The notes: generated by a model not told the origin, from the sequence alone. DNA of 64,000 bases from an uncultured Bacillota bacterium (GCA_949299015.1 CASFYT010000004.1:42446-106445); one strand, 5' to 3'. Counted from the first letter of the stretch, positions 25,225-34,984 are shown. Made by a program: numbers and translations.

Positions 25225-25228
25225 TAAC

Positions 25229-27358
25229 TTAGCTTGGCTGCTGGATTCCTTTCATGGACAGCGAGATGCGCTTGCGCTTCCGGTCCACGTCCAGGACCTT
25301 CGTGCGGACGATGTCGCCCGGCCTCCCGTATTGCTCCGGATGTTCGACCCGTCGGTTGGCAATCTCCGAAACGTGGACCAGGCCGTTGATCTCGATGCCC
25401 AGGTCGACGAAGAAGCCGAATCCGGTCACATTGCGGATCGTCCCCTCCAGAATCATCCCTTCCTTGAGGTCGTCAAGCGTCTTGACATCCTTCCGCAGCT
25501 TCGCCGTCCGAGCTTCCTTGCGGGGATCGCGCGTCGGCGAGGTCAGCTCCTTCAGGATGTCGTCGAGCGTCTCCCGTCCGCAGGAGAGCTCGTCAGAAAG
25601 GCGTCGCCGGTCTTCCTCGGAAAGAGCCATGAGTTCCTCCTTCCGATACCGAGCGAGGATCTTCTTGGCGATGGGATAGGATTCGGGATGGACGGCGGTA
25701 TTGTCGAGCTCTTCCTTGCTTTCCGGAATTCGAAGGAAGCCGGCGCAATTGAGGAAGGCCTTGGGACCAAGATAGGGGACATCGAGGAGTTCCTCACGGG
25801 ATCGAATCAGACCATTTTTCTCTTTGTATCGAACAATGGAATCCGCAATCTTTGCGTTGATTCCAGAAACATACGAGAGTAGGGCTGCCGATGCTGAATT
25901 CACATCGACTCCGACGTAATTGACGACGTCCTCGACGACCTTTCCAAGGCTCTCGGATAGCTTCTTTTCGTCAATGTCATATTGATACTGACCGACTCCG
26001 ATCGACATCGGCGGAATCTTGACAAGCTCGGCGAGGGGATCCTGCAGGCGTCGTGCAATCGAGATGGCCGAGCGGATGTTGGGTTCGTATTGCGGGAATT
26101 CCTTCTGGGCCAGGGCGGTCGCCGAATAGATGGAGGCCCCGCTCTCGGAGACAATGACGACGTCGAGGGATTCCAGCCCGTCCTTCTTCTTCAGCTCGGA
26201 AAGCAGTTCGTCGCTTTCCCGCGAAGCATGGCCGTTTCCGAGGGCGATGGTGTCGATATGCTCCTTGCGGACGATTCCTTCCAACAGGGAGAGGGCGCGT
26301 TCCCGGCTTCTTTCGTTCATGAAGGGATTGGGCAGGACGAGCGTCGCCAGGACGGTCCCATGCTCATCGACCGCCGCAAGCTTGCAGCCGTGGGCAAAGC
26401 CCGGATCGAACCCGAGCACCCTCCTTCCCTTGAGTGGCGGGACGAGCAGCGTCGCACGAAGGGTCGAACGGAAGGATTCGATGGCCTCCTCGCTCGCCCG
26501 ATCGAAGAGCGAGGCAAAGATCTCGTTCTCGATGGACGGATGGATGAGGCGACGATAGCTGTCGAGGGCGATCTTGCGATTGATTTCCGCATAGGGGGAT
26601 CGGGCGGAGAACGTGAAGGCGAGGAGGTGGTCGACGATCTCTTCCTCGGGAAGGACGAGGTTCCTCGTCAGGCACTTCCGCTTGACCCCGCGGTTGATGG
26701 CCAGGACGTTGTATCCCTTCAAAGCCCCCAGCGGCCTTCGATAGTCGTCGTAATGGTCGAAGACGTCCGTGTCGGCCTCCTTGGTCTTGCGGACTTCGAC
26801 CACGCCGCGACGCGAGGCGATGTCCTTGACGTAGAGGCGATAGTTGGCGTTGTCGGAAATGCTCTCGGCCAGGATGTCCATCGCTCCATGAACGGCCTTC
26901 TCGGGCGTGTCGAAACCGGGGGCGAGGTAGGACTTTGCTTCCTGCATCAGGTTTCCCGTCCTGTCGGAAAGGAGATACTCCGAAAGCGGGAGGAGCCCCG
27001 CCTTCCGCGCCTTGCTTCCCCGCGTCTCCTTCTTGGGCTTGTAGGGACGGTAGAGGTCCTCGACCTCGTTGAGGGTCATCGCCAGGTCGATCTTCTCCCG
27101 GAGTTCCGGGTCGTCGACCTTCTGCTCGTCCAGGCTGCGGAAGACGGTCTTCTTCCGGTCCTCGAGGTTGTCGAGGTAGGAAAGGCGTTCTTCGAGCTGG
27201 CGGAGGTTCTCGTCCGTCAGGGAACCGGTCGCCTCCTTGCGATAGCGGGCGATGAAGGGCACGGTGTTGCCTTCCCGGAGCAGGGCGATGGCCGCCTTGA
27301 CTCCTTCCTCGGGGAGGGAGAGCTCGCGACTGATGATTAGGCTTTTCTCGATGGACAT
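25229..27358 (-). CDS. tex: RNA-binding transcription accessory protein Tex
   Basis: 709 residues, typical of Tex/YqgF-S1 proteins. The N-terminal helical region, the YqgF-like RNase H fold (LGFDPGFAHGCKLAAVD), two helix-hairpin-helix units (NSASAALLSYVSGINAKIADSIV and VPYLGPKAFLNCAGFLRI) and a C-terminal S1 domain (GTIRNVTGFGFFVDLGIEINGLVHVSE) are all in place. Tex is a nucleic-acid-binding transcription factor with incompletely known function. It has its own promoter and an AAGGAGGT ribosome-binding site. A patch near 25,800-25,910 is notably less GC-rich. Confidence 0.95.
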   Translation of the reverse strand: MSIEKSLIISRELSLPEEGVKAAIALLREGNTVPFIARYRKEATGSLTDENLRQLEERLSYLDNLEDRKKTVFRSLDEQKVDDPELREKIDLAMTLNEVEDLYRPYKPKKETRGSKARKAGLLPLSEYLLSDRTGNLMQEAKSYLAPGFDTPEKAVHGAMDILAESISDNANYRLYVKDIASRRGVVEVRKTKEADTDVFDHYDDYRRPLGALKGYNVLAINRGVKRKCLTRNLVLPEEEIVDHLLAFTFSARSPYAEINRKIALDSYRRLIHPSIENEIFASLFDRASEEAIESFRSTLRATLLVPPLKGRRVLGFDPGFAHGCKLAAVDEHGTVLATLVLPNPFMNERSRERALSLLEGIVRKEHIDTIALGNGHASRESDELLSELKKKDGLESLDVVIVSESGASIYSATALAQKEFPQYEPNIRSAISIARRLQDPLAELVKIPPMSIGVGQYQYDIDEKKLSESLGKVVEDVVNYVGVDVNSASAALLSYVSGINAKIADSIVRYKEKNGLIRSREELLDVPYLGPKAFLNCAGFLRIPESKEELDNTAVHPESYPIAKKILARYRKEELMALSEEDRRRLSDELSCGRETLDDILKELTSPTRDPRKEARTAKLRKDVKTLDDLKEGMILEGTIRNVTGFGFFVDLGIEINGLVHVSEIANRRVEHPEQYGRPGDIVRTKVLDVDRKRKRISLSMKGIQQPS

Positions 27359-27393
27359 GGGACCTCCTTGAAATCGAAGCGAAACTGAAGACC

Positions 27394-27399
27394 ATTATA
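27394..27399 (-). promoter_or_regulatory. -10 box of tex (TATAAT)
   Basis: A perfect TATAAT on the minus strand preceded by ATG, 36 bases upstream of the tex start. Confidence 0.5.
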
Positions 27400-27459
27400 C
27401 ATTCCTTCTTGCCCCATCGTTCCCCTTCCGTGCAAACAAACGCTTTTCGTCCCCTGTTG

Positions 27460-27468
27460 TGCTATAGT
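27460..27468 (+). promoter_or_regulatory. Extended -10 of the pepC pair (TGCTATAGT)
   Basis: TGC-TATAGT, 18 bases before the first pepC start, with CGGAGGT at 27474-27480 as ribosome-binding site. No clear -35. Confidence 0.5.
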
Positions 27469-27485
27469 TACAACGGAGGTATGTC

Positions 27486-28808
27486 ATGAAAGAATCTCTT
27501 GCACACGAAGATATCGAACGGTTCCGAAAGTCGGAAGCCGAAAGGACTGAGGACGTCGCCCTCCGCCACAGCGTGACGTCCAACGGCATCGCAAAGTCGG
27601 CGACGGACCTTTCCAAGGCTCGTCTTTTGGACAACGTCTTTTCGATCGACGTCGACTGCGGTGGAGTCACAAACCAAAAGAAATCGGGACGCTGCTGGAT
27701 GTTTGCCGGACTCAACATGCTCCGGCGCGTCGTCATGGACCGTCTCCACGTCAAGGACTTCCGCTTCTCGCAGGCCTACCTGCAGTTCTACGACAAGCTG
27801 GAAAAATGCAACTTCGTCCTGGAAAAGACGATGGAATATGCCGGCGAGAGCCTCTATTCGCCTCACAACGTCTTCCTCCACGACAGCGGCGTCGGAGACG
27901 GCGGACACTTCGCCATGTTCACCAGCCTCGTCAAGAAGTACGGCGTCGTTCCCGCTTCGGCCATGCCGGACACCACGGTCTCGGCGGATACCGGCGAGCT
28001 CAACAGCCTCCTCGAGAAGGTCCTTTCGAAGGACATCCTGATCCTGCGAAGGACTGTTGCCGCGGAGGGCGTCGATTCGGCCCGCACGGAAAAGCAGGGA
28101 ATGCTCGAGGAGATCTACCGCATCCTCTCCATCGCTCTCGGGGAGGTCCCCCAGTCCTTCACGTACGAATATCGTGACAAGGACGACAAGTTCCATCGAA
28201 TCCATTCGACGCCTCTGGACTTCTACCGCGACTATGTCGGCGTCGACCTCGACGACTTCCTCGCCCTCAGCGACGCTCCGATCCTCGGCTGGAAGGAAGG
28301 CGTCAAGTATGCCTCACCCCTCGTCGCCAACGTCGTCGGAGGCGACCGCGTCGTCTTCTTCAATGTCCCGACGGACGTCCTCAAGAGGTCCGCCATCGCT
28401 TCGCTGAGGGACAACATGCCGCTCTGGTTCGCCGCCGACGTCAGCGCGCAATCCCTGCGCAAGGAAGGCTACCTCGCCGAGGACATTCTCGACGTCGAGT
28501 CCCTCTTCGGCATCGCGCTCAACAAGGACAAGGGCGAGCGCCTCAGCGCTCGGGCGACCTTCTGCAACCACGCCATGTGCCTGACAGGCGTCAACCTCGA
28601 CGACAAAGGAAGGCCCGACCGCTGGAAGGTCGAGAATTCCTGGGGGAAGGAGAACGGGCTGGACGGCTTCTACGTGATGTCCGACGACTGGTTCACGGCC
28701 AACGTCTTCCAGGTCGTCGTCCACAGGAAGTACGTGGACGAGGCGATCGTCCGCCGCTACGAGGCAGCCCCCATCGAGGAAGTCGATCCGATCACGACCA
28801 TCTTCTAG
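27486..28808 (+). CDS. pepC: Aminopeptidase C (bleomycin hydrolase family), copy 1
   Basis: 440 residues. A papain-like (C1B) cytosolic aminopeptidase that trims peptides from the N-terminus; homologues form hexameric barrels. The catalytic Cys is in QKKSGRCWMFAG (residue about 70), the His in CNHAMCLTGVN, and the Asn in KVENSWG. The C-terminus is TTIF. ATG 27486 has GGAGGT 5 bases upstream. A paralogue follows 14 bases downstream in the same operon. Two copies suggest a peptide-dependent lifestyle. Confidence 0.95.
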   Translation: MKESLAHEDIERFRKSEAERTEDVALRHSVTSNGIAKSATDLSKARLLDNVFSIDVDCGGVTNQKKSGRCWMFAGLNMLRRVVMDRLHVKDFRFSQAYLQFYDKLEKCNFVLEKTMEYAGESLYSPHNVFLHDSGVGDGGHFAMFTSLVKKYGVVPASAMPDTTVSADTGELNSLLEKVLSKDILILRRTVAAEGVDSARTEKQGMLEEIYRILSIALGEVPQSFTYEYRDKDDKFHRIHSTPLDFYRDYVGVDLDDFLALSDAPILGWKEGVKYASPLVANVVGGDRVVFFNVPTDVLKRSAIASLRDNMPLWFAADVSAQSLRKEGYLAEDILDVESLFGIALNKDKGERLSARATFCNHAMCLTGVNLDDKGRPDRWKVENSWGKENGLDGFYVMSDDWFTANVFQVVVHRKYVDEAIVRRYEAAPIEEVDPITTIF

Positions 28809-28822
28809 AAAGGAAAATCACC

Positions 28823-30157
28823 ATGGAAAGAAACATCACGGCCGAAAACCTCCTCGCGTTCGAGAGGAGGTTCGACGAGACGCCCTATTCGCGCGTCCTC
28901 CAATCCGCTGTCGCACGGAACGGAATCCACAATGCGACGCAGGACGTCGAGAACCTCCGCGCGCTTCCGGAACACTATTCCATCGACCTCGAAGCCGGGA
29001 CGGTCTGCAATCAGAAGCAGTCGGGTCGGTGCTGGATGTTCGCGGCCTACAACGTCTTCCGCCTCCAGGTCATGAAGAAGCTCAACCTGGCAAACATGGA
29101 GCTGAGCCAAGCCTATCCCCTTTTCTATGACAAACTCGAAAAGTCCAATTTCTTCCTTGAGAACATCCTTTCCACATTGAGTGAAGAGGTTTCTTCCCGT
29201 CTCCTTTCCCACCTCCTTCGCGATCCCATCGGGGACGGCGGTCAGTGGAACATGTTCGTCGGGCTGACGAAGAAATACGGCGTCTGCCCCAAGGAGCTGA
29301 TGCCCGAGACGGCCTGTTCCTCCAACACCCGGGAGATGGACCGCTACATCACCCTCCGGCTGCGAAAGGGAGCCTCCGAGCTTCGCCGTCTTTCCGCCGA
29401 AGGGAAATCCCTGGACGTCCTTTGGCAAGCCAAGGAAGGCATCCTCGCCGACGTCTACCGCATCCTCGTCCTCTGCCTGGGCAAGCCGCCGGTCTCCTTC
29501 ACCTACGAGACGCAGGACAAGGATCGGAAGTTCGTCCGGATCGAGAACGTCACGCCGAAGCAGTTCTACGAAAGGTACGTCGGAATCGACCTCGACGACT
29601 ACGTCTCCGTCATCAACGCTCCGACGAAGGACAAGCCCTTCTATCGTTCCTTCACCGTCCGCTACCTTGGCAACATCGTCGGTGAGGAGGTCCGTTACGT
29701 GAACCTGCCGATCCAGGAGCTCAAGGATCTCGTCGTCCGCCAGCTTCAGGACGGCGAGGTCGTCTGGTTCGGCTCCGACGTCGGCCAGTTCTCCAACCGG
29801 AACAACGGCTTCCTCTCCCGGAAGAACTTCGACCTCGAGGACCTCTTCTCCACCTCCCTTTCCATGAGCAAGGAGGACCGCCTGGACTACGGCGAATCCC
29901 TCATGACCCACGCGATGGTCTTCACCGGCGTCAACATCGACGCCGCCGGACGCCCCAACCGCTTCAAGGTCGAGAACTCCTGGGGCCCCGACACGGGATA
30001 CAAGGGCTTCTATGCGATGGACGAGGACTGGTTCGAGCAGTTCGTCTACCAGGCCGTCATCCACAGGAAGCACCTCGACGCGAAGCAGTGGGAAGCCTAT
30101 CAGGAGGAACCGATCGCCCTCCAGCCGTGGGACCCGATGGGTTCCCTGGCCCTCTAG
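28823..30157 (+). CDS. pepC: Aminopeptidase C (bleomycin hydrolase family), copy 2
   Basis: 444 residues, clearly homologous to the preceding gene along its whole length. The catalytic Cys is in QKQSGRCWMFAA, the His in MTHAMVFTGVN, and the Asn in KVENSWG. The start MERNITAENLLAFERRF at ATG 28823 follows AAAGGAAA. The C-terminus ends in WDPMGSLAL. PepC uses its C-terminal residues to occlude the active site and set exopeptidase specificity, so the different tails of the two copies (TTIF versus SLAL) may mean different substrate ranges. A strong terminator follows. Confidence 0.95.
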   Translation: MERNITAENLLAFERRFDETPYSRVLQSAVARNGIHNATQDVENLRALPEHYSIDLEAGTVCNQKQSGRCWMFAAYNVFRLQVMKKLNLANMELSQAYPLFYDKLEKSNFFLENILSTLSEEVSSRLLSHLLRDPIGDGGQWNMFVGLTKKYGVCPKELMPETACSSNTREMDRYITLRLRKGASELRRLSAEGKSLDVLWQAKEGILADVYRILVLCLGKPPVSFTYETQDKDRKFVRIENVTPKQFYERYVGIDLDDYVSVINAPTKDKPFYRSFTVRYLGNIVGEEVRYVNLPIQELKDLVVRQLQDGEVVWFGSDVGQFSNRNNGFLSRKNFDLEDLFSTSLSMSKEDRLDYGESLMTHAMVFTGVNIDAAGRPNRFKVENSWGPDTGYKGFYAMDEDWFEQFVYQAVIHRKHLDAKQWEAYQEEPIALQPWDPMGSLAL

Positions 30158-30183
30158 CCGATCCTTCTTGAAGGAAACGAAAA

Positions 30184-30209
30184 AGAGTCCCGGCCGGGAC
30201 TCTTTTTTT
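30184..30209. terminator. Bidirectional terminator between pepC and leuS
   Basis: AGAGTCCC/GGGACTCT stem with GGCC loop, flanked by AAAA on the left and a T-run on the right; serves the convergent pepC and leuS messages. Confidence 0.85.
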
Positions 30210-30215
30210 CGTCGT

Positions 30216-32621
30216 TCAGCGGACGACGATGTTGACGATGCGGTTGCGGACGGCGATGACCTTGACGACCGTCTTCCCCTCCAGGAAGGGAAGGACCCGG
30301 GCGTCCTTGAGCGCCAGCTCCTTGAGCTTCTCGAGCTCCTCGTCGGTGCAGTCCTTGGGATAGTCGATGGTCGCGCGGAGCTTGCCGTTGACCTGGACGG
30401 CATAGGTGATCGGCTTGGCGGCGATCTTCCCCTCGTCGTAAGAAGGCCAGGGGACGAAGTCGATCAGGCCCTCCCCGCCCAGCAGACGGTAGCATTCCTG
30501 TCCGAGGTGGGGGCAGATCGGGGCGAGCAGCTGCGCCAGGCCCTGGAGCATCCTCCGCGGCAGCGAGGAAGCCTTGTAGAGCTCGTTGACGAGGATCATC
30601 AGCTGGCTGATGCCCGTGTTGAAGTGGAGCACCTCGTAGTCGGTCGTGCACTTCTTGACGGTCTGGTTGTAGACGAACTCGAGGTCGGGATTGTCCTCCC
30701 TTGTCCACAGGCGGACGAAGTTCTCGTCGGCAAAGAGACGGTAGACCTTGTCCAGGAAGCGCTTGGCCCCCTTGGGACCGTCGTTGTTCCAGGGGAGGGA
30801 CTGGTCGACGGGCCCCTTGAACATCTCGTAGAGACGAAGGCTGTCGGCGCCGAACTCCCGGATCACGTCGTCCGGGGACACGGTATTTCCGAGGGACTTG
30901 GACATCTTCTGTCCGTCGCTTCCCAGGATCAGGCCCTGATGGTAGAGCTTGCGGAAGGGCTCGTCCGAGGAGAAGACGCCCTCGTCGTGCAGGAACTTGT
31001 GCCAGAAGCGGGCGTAGAGGAGGTGGAGGACCGCATGCTCCGCTCCGCCGACGTAGACGTCGACCGGGAGCCAGTGGTCCAAGAGCCTGCGGTCGCCGAT
31101 CGCCTCGTCGTTGTGCGGATCGATGTAGCGGGCATAGTACCAAGAGGAACCGGCCCACTGCGGCATCGTGTTGGTCTCCCTCTTCCCCTTCTTCCCGTCG
31201 CGGACGACGTTCACCCAATCCGTCGCCTTGCTCAGGGGCGGCTGCCCGTCTCCCGTCGGCTGGTAGTCTTCCAGTTCGGGCAGGACCAAGGGAAGCTCCG
31301 TCTCGGGGACGGTCGAGCCATCCTCCATATGGATGATCGGAATGGGTTCTCCCCAATAGCGCTGTCTCGAAAAGAGCCAGTCCCGGAGCTTATAGGAAAT
31401 CCGATAGGTTCCTTTATGAAGTTCGACGAGCCGGTCGGTGATGGCCTTGCGCGCCTGTGCGATGTTCATCCCGTCGGCGAATTGCGAATGGATGTGGGGA
31501 CCGTCGCCCTCATAGGCCGCCTCGGACACGTCTCCTTCGAGGACCGGGACGATCGGCAGGCCCTTCTTCCTGGCAAAGTCGTAGTCGCGCTGGTCGTGGG
31601 CGGGGACGGCCATGACCGCACCCGTCGCATAGGTCGCCAGGACGTAGTCGCCGATATAGACGGGAACCCTCTCCCCGTTGATCGGATTGACGGCATAGCT
31701 TCCCAGGAAGACGCCCGTCTTTTCGCGGCTGGCGTCGGTCCGCTCGAGATCGGTCTTCTTCTGGCATTCTTCCTTGTACTGCTTGACCGCGGAAGCCTGT
31801 TCCGGGGCCGTGATCCGTTCGACCAGGGGATGCTCCGGAGCCAGGACGCAGTAGGTGCAGCCGAAGAGGGTGTCGGCGCGCGTGGTGAACACGTCGAAGG
31901 AGAGGTCCGTGCCCTCGACGTCGAAGGTGACGACGCTCCCTTCGCTGCGCCCGATCCAATTCCTCTGCATCGTCAGCGTCGAAACAGGCCAGTCGATGTC
32001 CTTCAGCCCGTCCAGGAGCTTGTCCGCGTAGGCGGTGATCTTCAGGCACCACTGGCGCATCGGCTTGCGGATGACCGGATACCCGCCCCTTTCGCTCCTG
32101 CCGTCGATGACCTCTTCGTTGGCCAGGACGGTGCCGAGCGCCGGGCAGTAGTTGACGGGCCGGTCGTCCTCGTAGGCGAGCCCCTTCTCGTAGAGCTTCG
32201 TGAAGATCCACTGGGTCCAGCGGTAGTAGGCCGGATCGCTGGTCTTGACCTCGCGGTCCCAGTCGTAGGAAAAGCCCAGCCTCTTGAGCTGCGCGCGGAA
32301 GTTCTCGATGTTCCGGTCGGTGTAGAGGGCGGGATTCTGGTTGTTCTTGATGGCGAACTGTTCCGCCGGAAGCCCGAAGGCGTCGTAGCCGATCGGATGA
32401 AGGACGTTGTATCCCTGCATCCGCTTCATGCGCGCCAGGGCGTCGGTGGCCGTGTAGCCTTCGACGTGGCCGACGTGGAGGCCGACGGCCGAGGGATAGG
32501 GGAACATGTCGAGGACGTAGAACTTCGGCTTGGAAAAGTCGTAGGCGTCGGTTCGGTAGGTCTTCTCCTCCTCCCAGACCCGCTCCCAACGCTCTTCAAT
32601 CTCCTTGAAATCGTAGGGCAT
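30216..32621 (-). CDS. leuS: Leucyl-tRNA synthetase
   Basis: 801 residues, normal for bacterial LeuRS. Class I motifs are [12 protein letters not shown] (HIGH-type, residues 41-52) and KMSKSLGN. The editing domain CP1 carries the Thr-rich [13 protein letters not shown] and the [14 protein letters not shown] segment. The C-terminal anticodon and tRNA-binding domains are intact. ATG 32621 was chosen because [13 protein letters not shown] is the usual start and AAAGGAG precedes it. The leader is only about 30 bases, too short for a T-box, so leucine control must be different here. Confidence 0.96.
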   Translation of the reverse strand: MPYDFKEIEERWERVWEEEKTYRTDAYDFSKPKFYVLDMFPYPSAVGLHVGHVEGYTATDALARMKRMQGYNVLHPIGYDAFGLPAEQFAIKNNQNPALYTDRNIENFRAQLKRLGFSYDWDREVKTSDPAYYRWTQWIFTKLYEKGLAYEDDRPVNYCPALGTVLANEEVIDGRSERGGYPVIRKPMRQWCLKITAYADKLLDGLKDIDWPVSTLTMQRNWIGRSEGSVVTFDVEGTDLSFDVFTTRADTLFGCTYCVLAPEHPLVERITAPEQASAVKQYKEECQKKTDLERTDASREKTGVFLGSYAVNPINGERVPVYIGDYVLATYATGAVMAVPAHDQRDYDFARKKGLPIVPVLEGDVSEAAYEGDGPHIHSQFADGMNIAQARKAITDRLVELHKGTYRISYKLRDWLFSRQRYWGEPIPIIHMEDGSTVPETELPLVLPELEDYQPTGDGQPPLSKATDWVNVVRDGKKGKRETNTMPQWAGSSWYYARYIDPHNDEAIGDRRLLDHWLPVDVYVGGAEHAVLHLLYARFWHKFLHDEGVFSSDEPFRKLYHQGLILGSDGQKMSKSLGNTVSPDDVIREFGADSLRLYEMFKGPVDQSLPWNNDGPKGAKRFLDKVYRLFADENFVRLWTREDNPDLEFVYNQTVKKCTTDYEVLHFNTGISQLMILVNELYKASSLPRRMLQGLAQLLAPICPHLGQECYRLLGGEGLIDFVPWPSYDEGKIAAKPITYAVQVNGKLRATIDYPKDCTDEELEKLKELALKDARVLPFLEGKTVVKVIAVRNRIVNIVVR

Positions 32622-32658
32622 GGTGTTTCTCCTTTTCTTCACGGAATCAAACCGTCCT

Positions 32659-32664
32659 ATTATA
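32659..32664 (-). promoter_or_regulatory. -10 box of leuS (TATAAT)
   Basis: A perfect TATAAT on the minus strand preceded by TTG, 38 bases upstream of the leuS ATG. Confidence 0.5.
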
Positions 32665-32764
32665 CAACGTCCTCCGGGGATTTCCTTCCTTTTCCTTTTC
32701 GTAGACAGTCTGTCGATTACTTCGAACAAATGCCTAAAAATGTCAAACTTTTTTTCAAAATCAC

Positions 32765-32793
32765 TTGCCTTTTCCAGAGCCTTCTACTATGAA
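32765..32793 (+). promoter_or_regulatory. Promoter of the linear amide hydrolase gene
   Basis: TTGCCT (32765-32770), a 17-base spacer and TATGAA (32788-32793), ending 28 bases before the ATG. Confidence 0.5.
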
Positions 32794-32821
32794 ACTTGTT
32801 CGTTGATATCGGGAGAACAAC

Positions 32822-34075
32822 ATGAAACTTTGGAAGAAATTCGTCCTTGGGACGGCGACGGCCGTCCTCGTCGTCGCCCTCGGGGTGGGAGGAACGGTCC
32901 TCGGCCTCTGGCACGACGAAATCAAGAGCATGGCGACGATCGAGAAGCTGGAGGACGCCGATCCCGAGAACCGTTCGGGCCCCCTCTACACGATCGACGT
33001 CTCCGGCGGCTACTACTTCGACAAGTTCCTCGAGCAGGGCGGCGCCCGCAACGACCAGGAGCTGATCGACTTCCTCGTCCAGAACCTCACGAAGGGCATC
33101 GTTCCGATCGAGCTGGAGGCGCCGACCGTCGGCTGCTCCTCCTTCACCTTCCAGACGCCCGAGGGCGAGCGTTACTTCGCGCGCAACTACGACTTTTCGC
33201 CGACGACGTCGATGATCGTCCGCACTGCGCCCGGAGACGGCCGCCACGCCTCCGTCAGCAGCGCCGACCTTCAGTTCCTGGGCATCACCGACTGCGCGGA
33301 GATCACCTCCTTCATGGAGAAGTGCCTCGCCCTCGTCAGCCCCTACGTCCCGCTGGACGGGATCAACGACGCCGGCGTCAGCTGCGGAATCTACATGTCC
33401 TATCAGAAGGACGTCGGTGAGGACGGACAGGAAGCGGTCGTCAGCACCGACCAGAACAGCGACCTTCCGGACCTGACGTCGACGACGATGCTCCGCATGA
33501 TCCTCGACTATGCCGACGACGTCGACGAGGCCGTCTCCCTCGTCCGCCAGTACGACTTCCACGATTCGGCCTCGACCTCCTTCCACTACATGGTGGCCGA
33601 CCGGACCGGAAGAAGCGCCATCCTCGAATGGGTCGCGGGCAAGGACGGGGACGACGACGGGACGAAGAGGGAGCTCAAGGTCTACTACAACGACCAGGAC
33701 GACGCCCTGGAGGAGGGAGAGGGGAAGCACGACTTCCAATACATCACCAACTTCCTCGTCACTCCGGGATACTACGAGGGCCGGGACGACAGCCGGAAGG
33801 GCGGATACGACCGCTACCTCCACATTCAGGAGCGCATCGATCCGGACGGAACGAATCCGGAAGGAGTCTTCACCGAGGAGCAGGCCCTGGACCTGCTCCA
33901 GGAGCTCGGACGAAGGCGCTGGGACGCCCAGCATGGGGGAAGCGACAGCAACTCCATCACGGTCTGGTCCTCGCTCTACAACCTGACGACGGGCGAAGTG
34001 ACCTGGGTGAGCAACGAACGCTTCGACGACCCGGACCACGTCTATCATCTCGCCTTCCCCGAAAGTTCCTGTTGA
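32822..34075 (+). CDS. Membrane-anchored linear amide C-N hydrolase (choloylglycine hydrolase-like)
   Basis: 417 residues. An N-terminal membrane helix (about 8-30) is followed by an Ntn-hydrolase domain starting at GCSSFTF, with the candidate nucleophile Cys105, then RYFARNYDFS. The family includes bile-salt hydrolases, penicillin V acylases and acyl-homoserine-lactone acylases, all of which need Cys as the mature N-terminus. Here Cys105 must be exposed by autocleavage, or the enzyme differs. The active domain should lie outside the cell. The substrate is unknown; gut bile salts or N-acyl amides are possible. The C-terminal half includes LQELGRRRWDAQHGGSDSNSITVWSSLYN, typical of the fold. 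The rpsD promoter overlaps its stop codon. Confidence 0.8.
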   Translation: MKLWKKFVLGTATAVLVVALGVGGTVLGLWHDEIKSMATIEKLEDADPENRSGPLYTIDVSGGYYFDKFLEQGGARNDQELIDFLVQNLTKGIVPIELEAPTVGCSSFTFQTPEGERYFARNYDFSPTTSMIVRTAPGDGRHASVSSADLQFLGITDCAEITSFMEKCLALVSPYVPLDGINDAGVSCGIYMSYQKDVGEDGQEAVVSTDQNSDLPDLTSTTMLRMILDYADDVDEAVSLVRQYDFHDSASTSFHYMVADRTGRSAILEWVAGKDGDDDGTKRELKVYYNDQDDALEEGEGKHDFQYITNFLVTPGYYEGRDDSRKGGYDRYLHIQERIDPDGTNPEGVFTEEQALDLLQELGRRRWDAQHGGSDSNSITVWSSLYNLTTGEVTWVSNERFDDPDHVYHLAFPESSC

Positions 34076-34100
34076 AATCCCATCCCCGCTCTGTTAGAAT
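34072..34100 (+). promoter_or_regulatory. Promoter of rpsD
   Basis: TTGAAA (34072-34077), exactly 17 bases of spacer, and TAGAAT (34095-34100). The -35 overlaps the TGA stop of the preceding gene. Confidence 0.75.
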
Positions 34101-34106
34101 ACCCCT

Positions 34107-34249
34107 CGCATCAGTAGCACGATGATGGCTTTTCGACCGATGACGCACGGAAAAGTAGCCTTGCTACGAAGGCGAACGACGCTCATCCGGAAAGGCAGGA
34201 TCATCGCCTATCTTATGCATCGTAACGCATAAAGAAAGGAGAATTTCAC
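34107..34249 (+). ncRNA. rpsD 5' leader, probable S4 autoregulatory RNA
   Basis: About 143 transcribed bases before rpsD carry a GTAGC/GCTAC hairpin (near 34155-34167), and long-range complementary segments CGATGAT (near 34120) and ATCATCG (near 34200) that would close a larger structure. The ribosome-binding site AAAGGAG lies at the end. In Firmicutes S4 represses its own gene through a structured leader of this kind. I infer the same here from position, length and foldability; I could not match it to the consensus base by base. Confidence 0.5.
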
Positions 34250-34861
34250 ATGTCACGTTACACTGGACCCGTCTGGAGAATCTCCCGCCGCCTCGGCTAT
34301 TCCATCCTCGGCAGCGGCAAGGAGCTCCAAAAGCGTCAGACCGTCCCCGGACAGCACGGCGATGCCCGTCCGAAGAAGAAGACGGAATACGGCCTTCAGA
34401 TGGCCGAGAAGCAGAAGCTCCGCTTCACCTACGGCGTCAGCGAGAAGCAGTTCCAGCGCCTCTTCAAGATCGCCAAGGGAGACAACACCAAGGTCACCGG
34501 AACCTACTTCATGCAGATCCTTGAGTCCCGCCTGGACAACCTTGTCTACCGCATGGGATTCGCCACGACCCGTCGCCAGGCCCGCCAGCTGGTCAACCAC
34601 GGCCACGTCACGGTCAACGGCAAGAAGGTCGACATCCCCTCCTACCTCTGCTCCGTCAACGACGTCATCTCCTTCAAGGAGAAGTCCAAGTCGCTGAAGG
34701 TCGTGCACGAGGCCATCGAGAAGAAGCCCCTCCTTCCGACCTTCGTCGAGGTCGATGCCAACAAAGTCGAGGGCAAGTTCCTCCGTCTCCCGGAGAGAAG
34801 CGAGCTCTACGCCGACATCGACGAGGCGCAGATCGTCGAATTCTACAACCGTAAGCTCTGA
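34250..34861 (+). CDS. rpsD: 30S ribosomal protein S4
   Basis: 203 residues. It nucleates 30S assembly by binding the 5' domain of 16S rRNA. The start MSRYTGPVWRISRRLGYS and the S4 RNA-binding fold (LESRLDNLVYRMGFATTRRQARQLVNHGHVTVNGKKVDIPSY) are diagnostic. It lacks the zinc-binding cysteines of the C+ form. It is a single-gene unit with a strong promoter and a long leader, as in other Firmicutes where rpsD lies apart from the ribosomal operons. Confidence 0.97.
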   Translation: MSRYTGPVWRISRRLGYSILGSGKELQKRQTVPGQHGDARPKKKTEYGLQMAEKQKLRFTYGVSEKQFQRLFKIAKGDNTKVTGTYFMQILESRLDNLVYRMGFATTRRQARQLVNHGHVTVNGKKVDIPSYLCSVNDVISFKEKSKSLKVVHEAIEKKPLLPTFVEVDANKVEGKFLRLPERSELYADIDEAQIVEFYNRKL

Positions 34862-34896
34862 TTCGTCTTCCACGGATGCCTTCGGGCATCCTTGAT

Positions 34897-34973
34897 GGCG
34901 GCTATGGTGAAGTGGTTAACACAAGCGGCTGTGAACCGCTCATTCATGGGTTCAAGTCCCATTAGCCGCCCCA
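34897..34973 (+). tRNA. tRNA-His (GTG), CCA encoded
   Basis: The anticodon arm AGCGG-CTGTGAA-CCGCT carries GTG. The extra 5' G (34897) pairs with C73 (34970), the special feature of tRNA-His, and the acceptor GCGGCTA pairs with TAGCCGC. The T arm contains GGTTCAAGTCC, and CCA is encoded at 34971-34973. A terminator follows. Confidence 0.95.
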
Positions 34974-34984
34974 TCTTGTTTGCC

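Noticed and set aside
32622..32720. T-box leader for leuS
   Set aside because: The distance from the predicted transcription start to the ATG is about 30 bases, and no T-box sequence is present.
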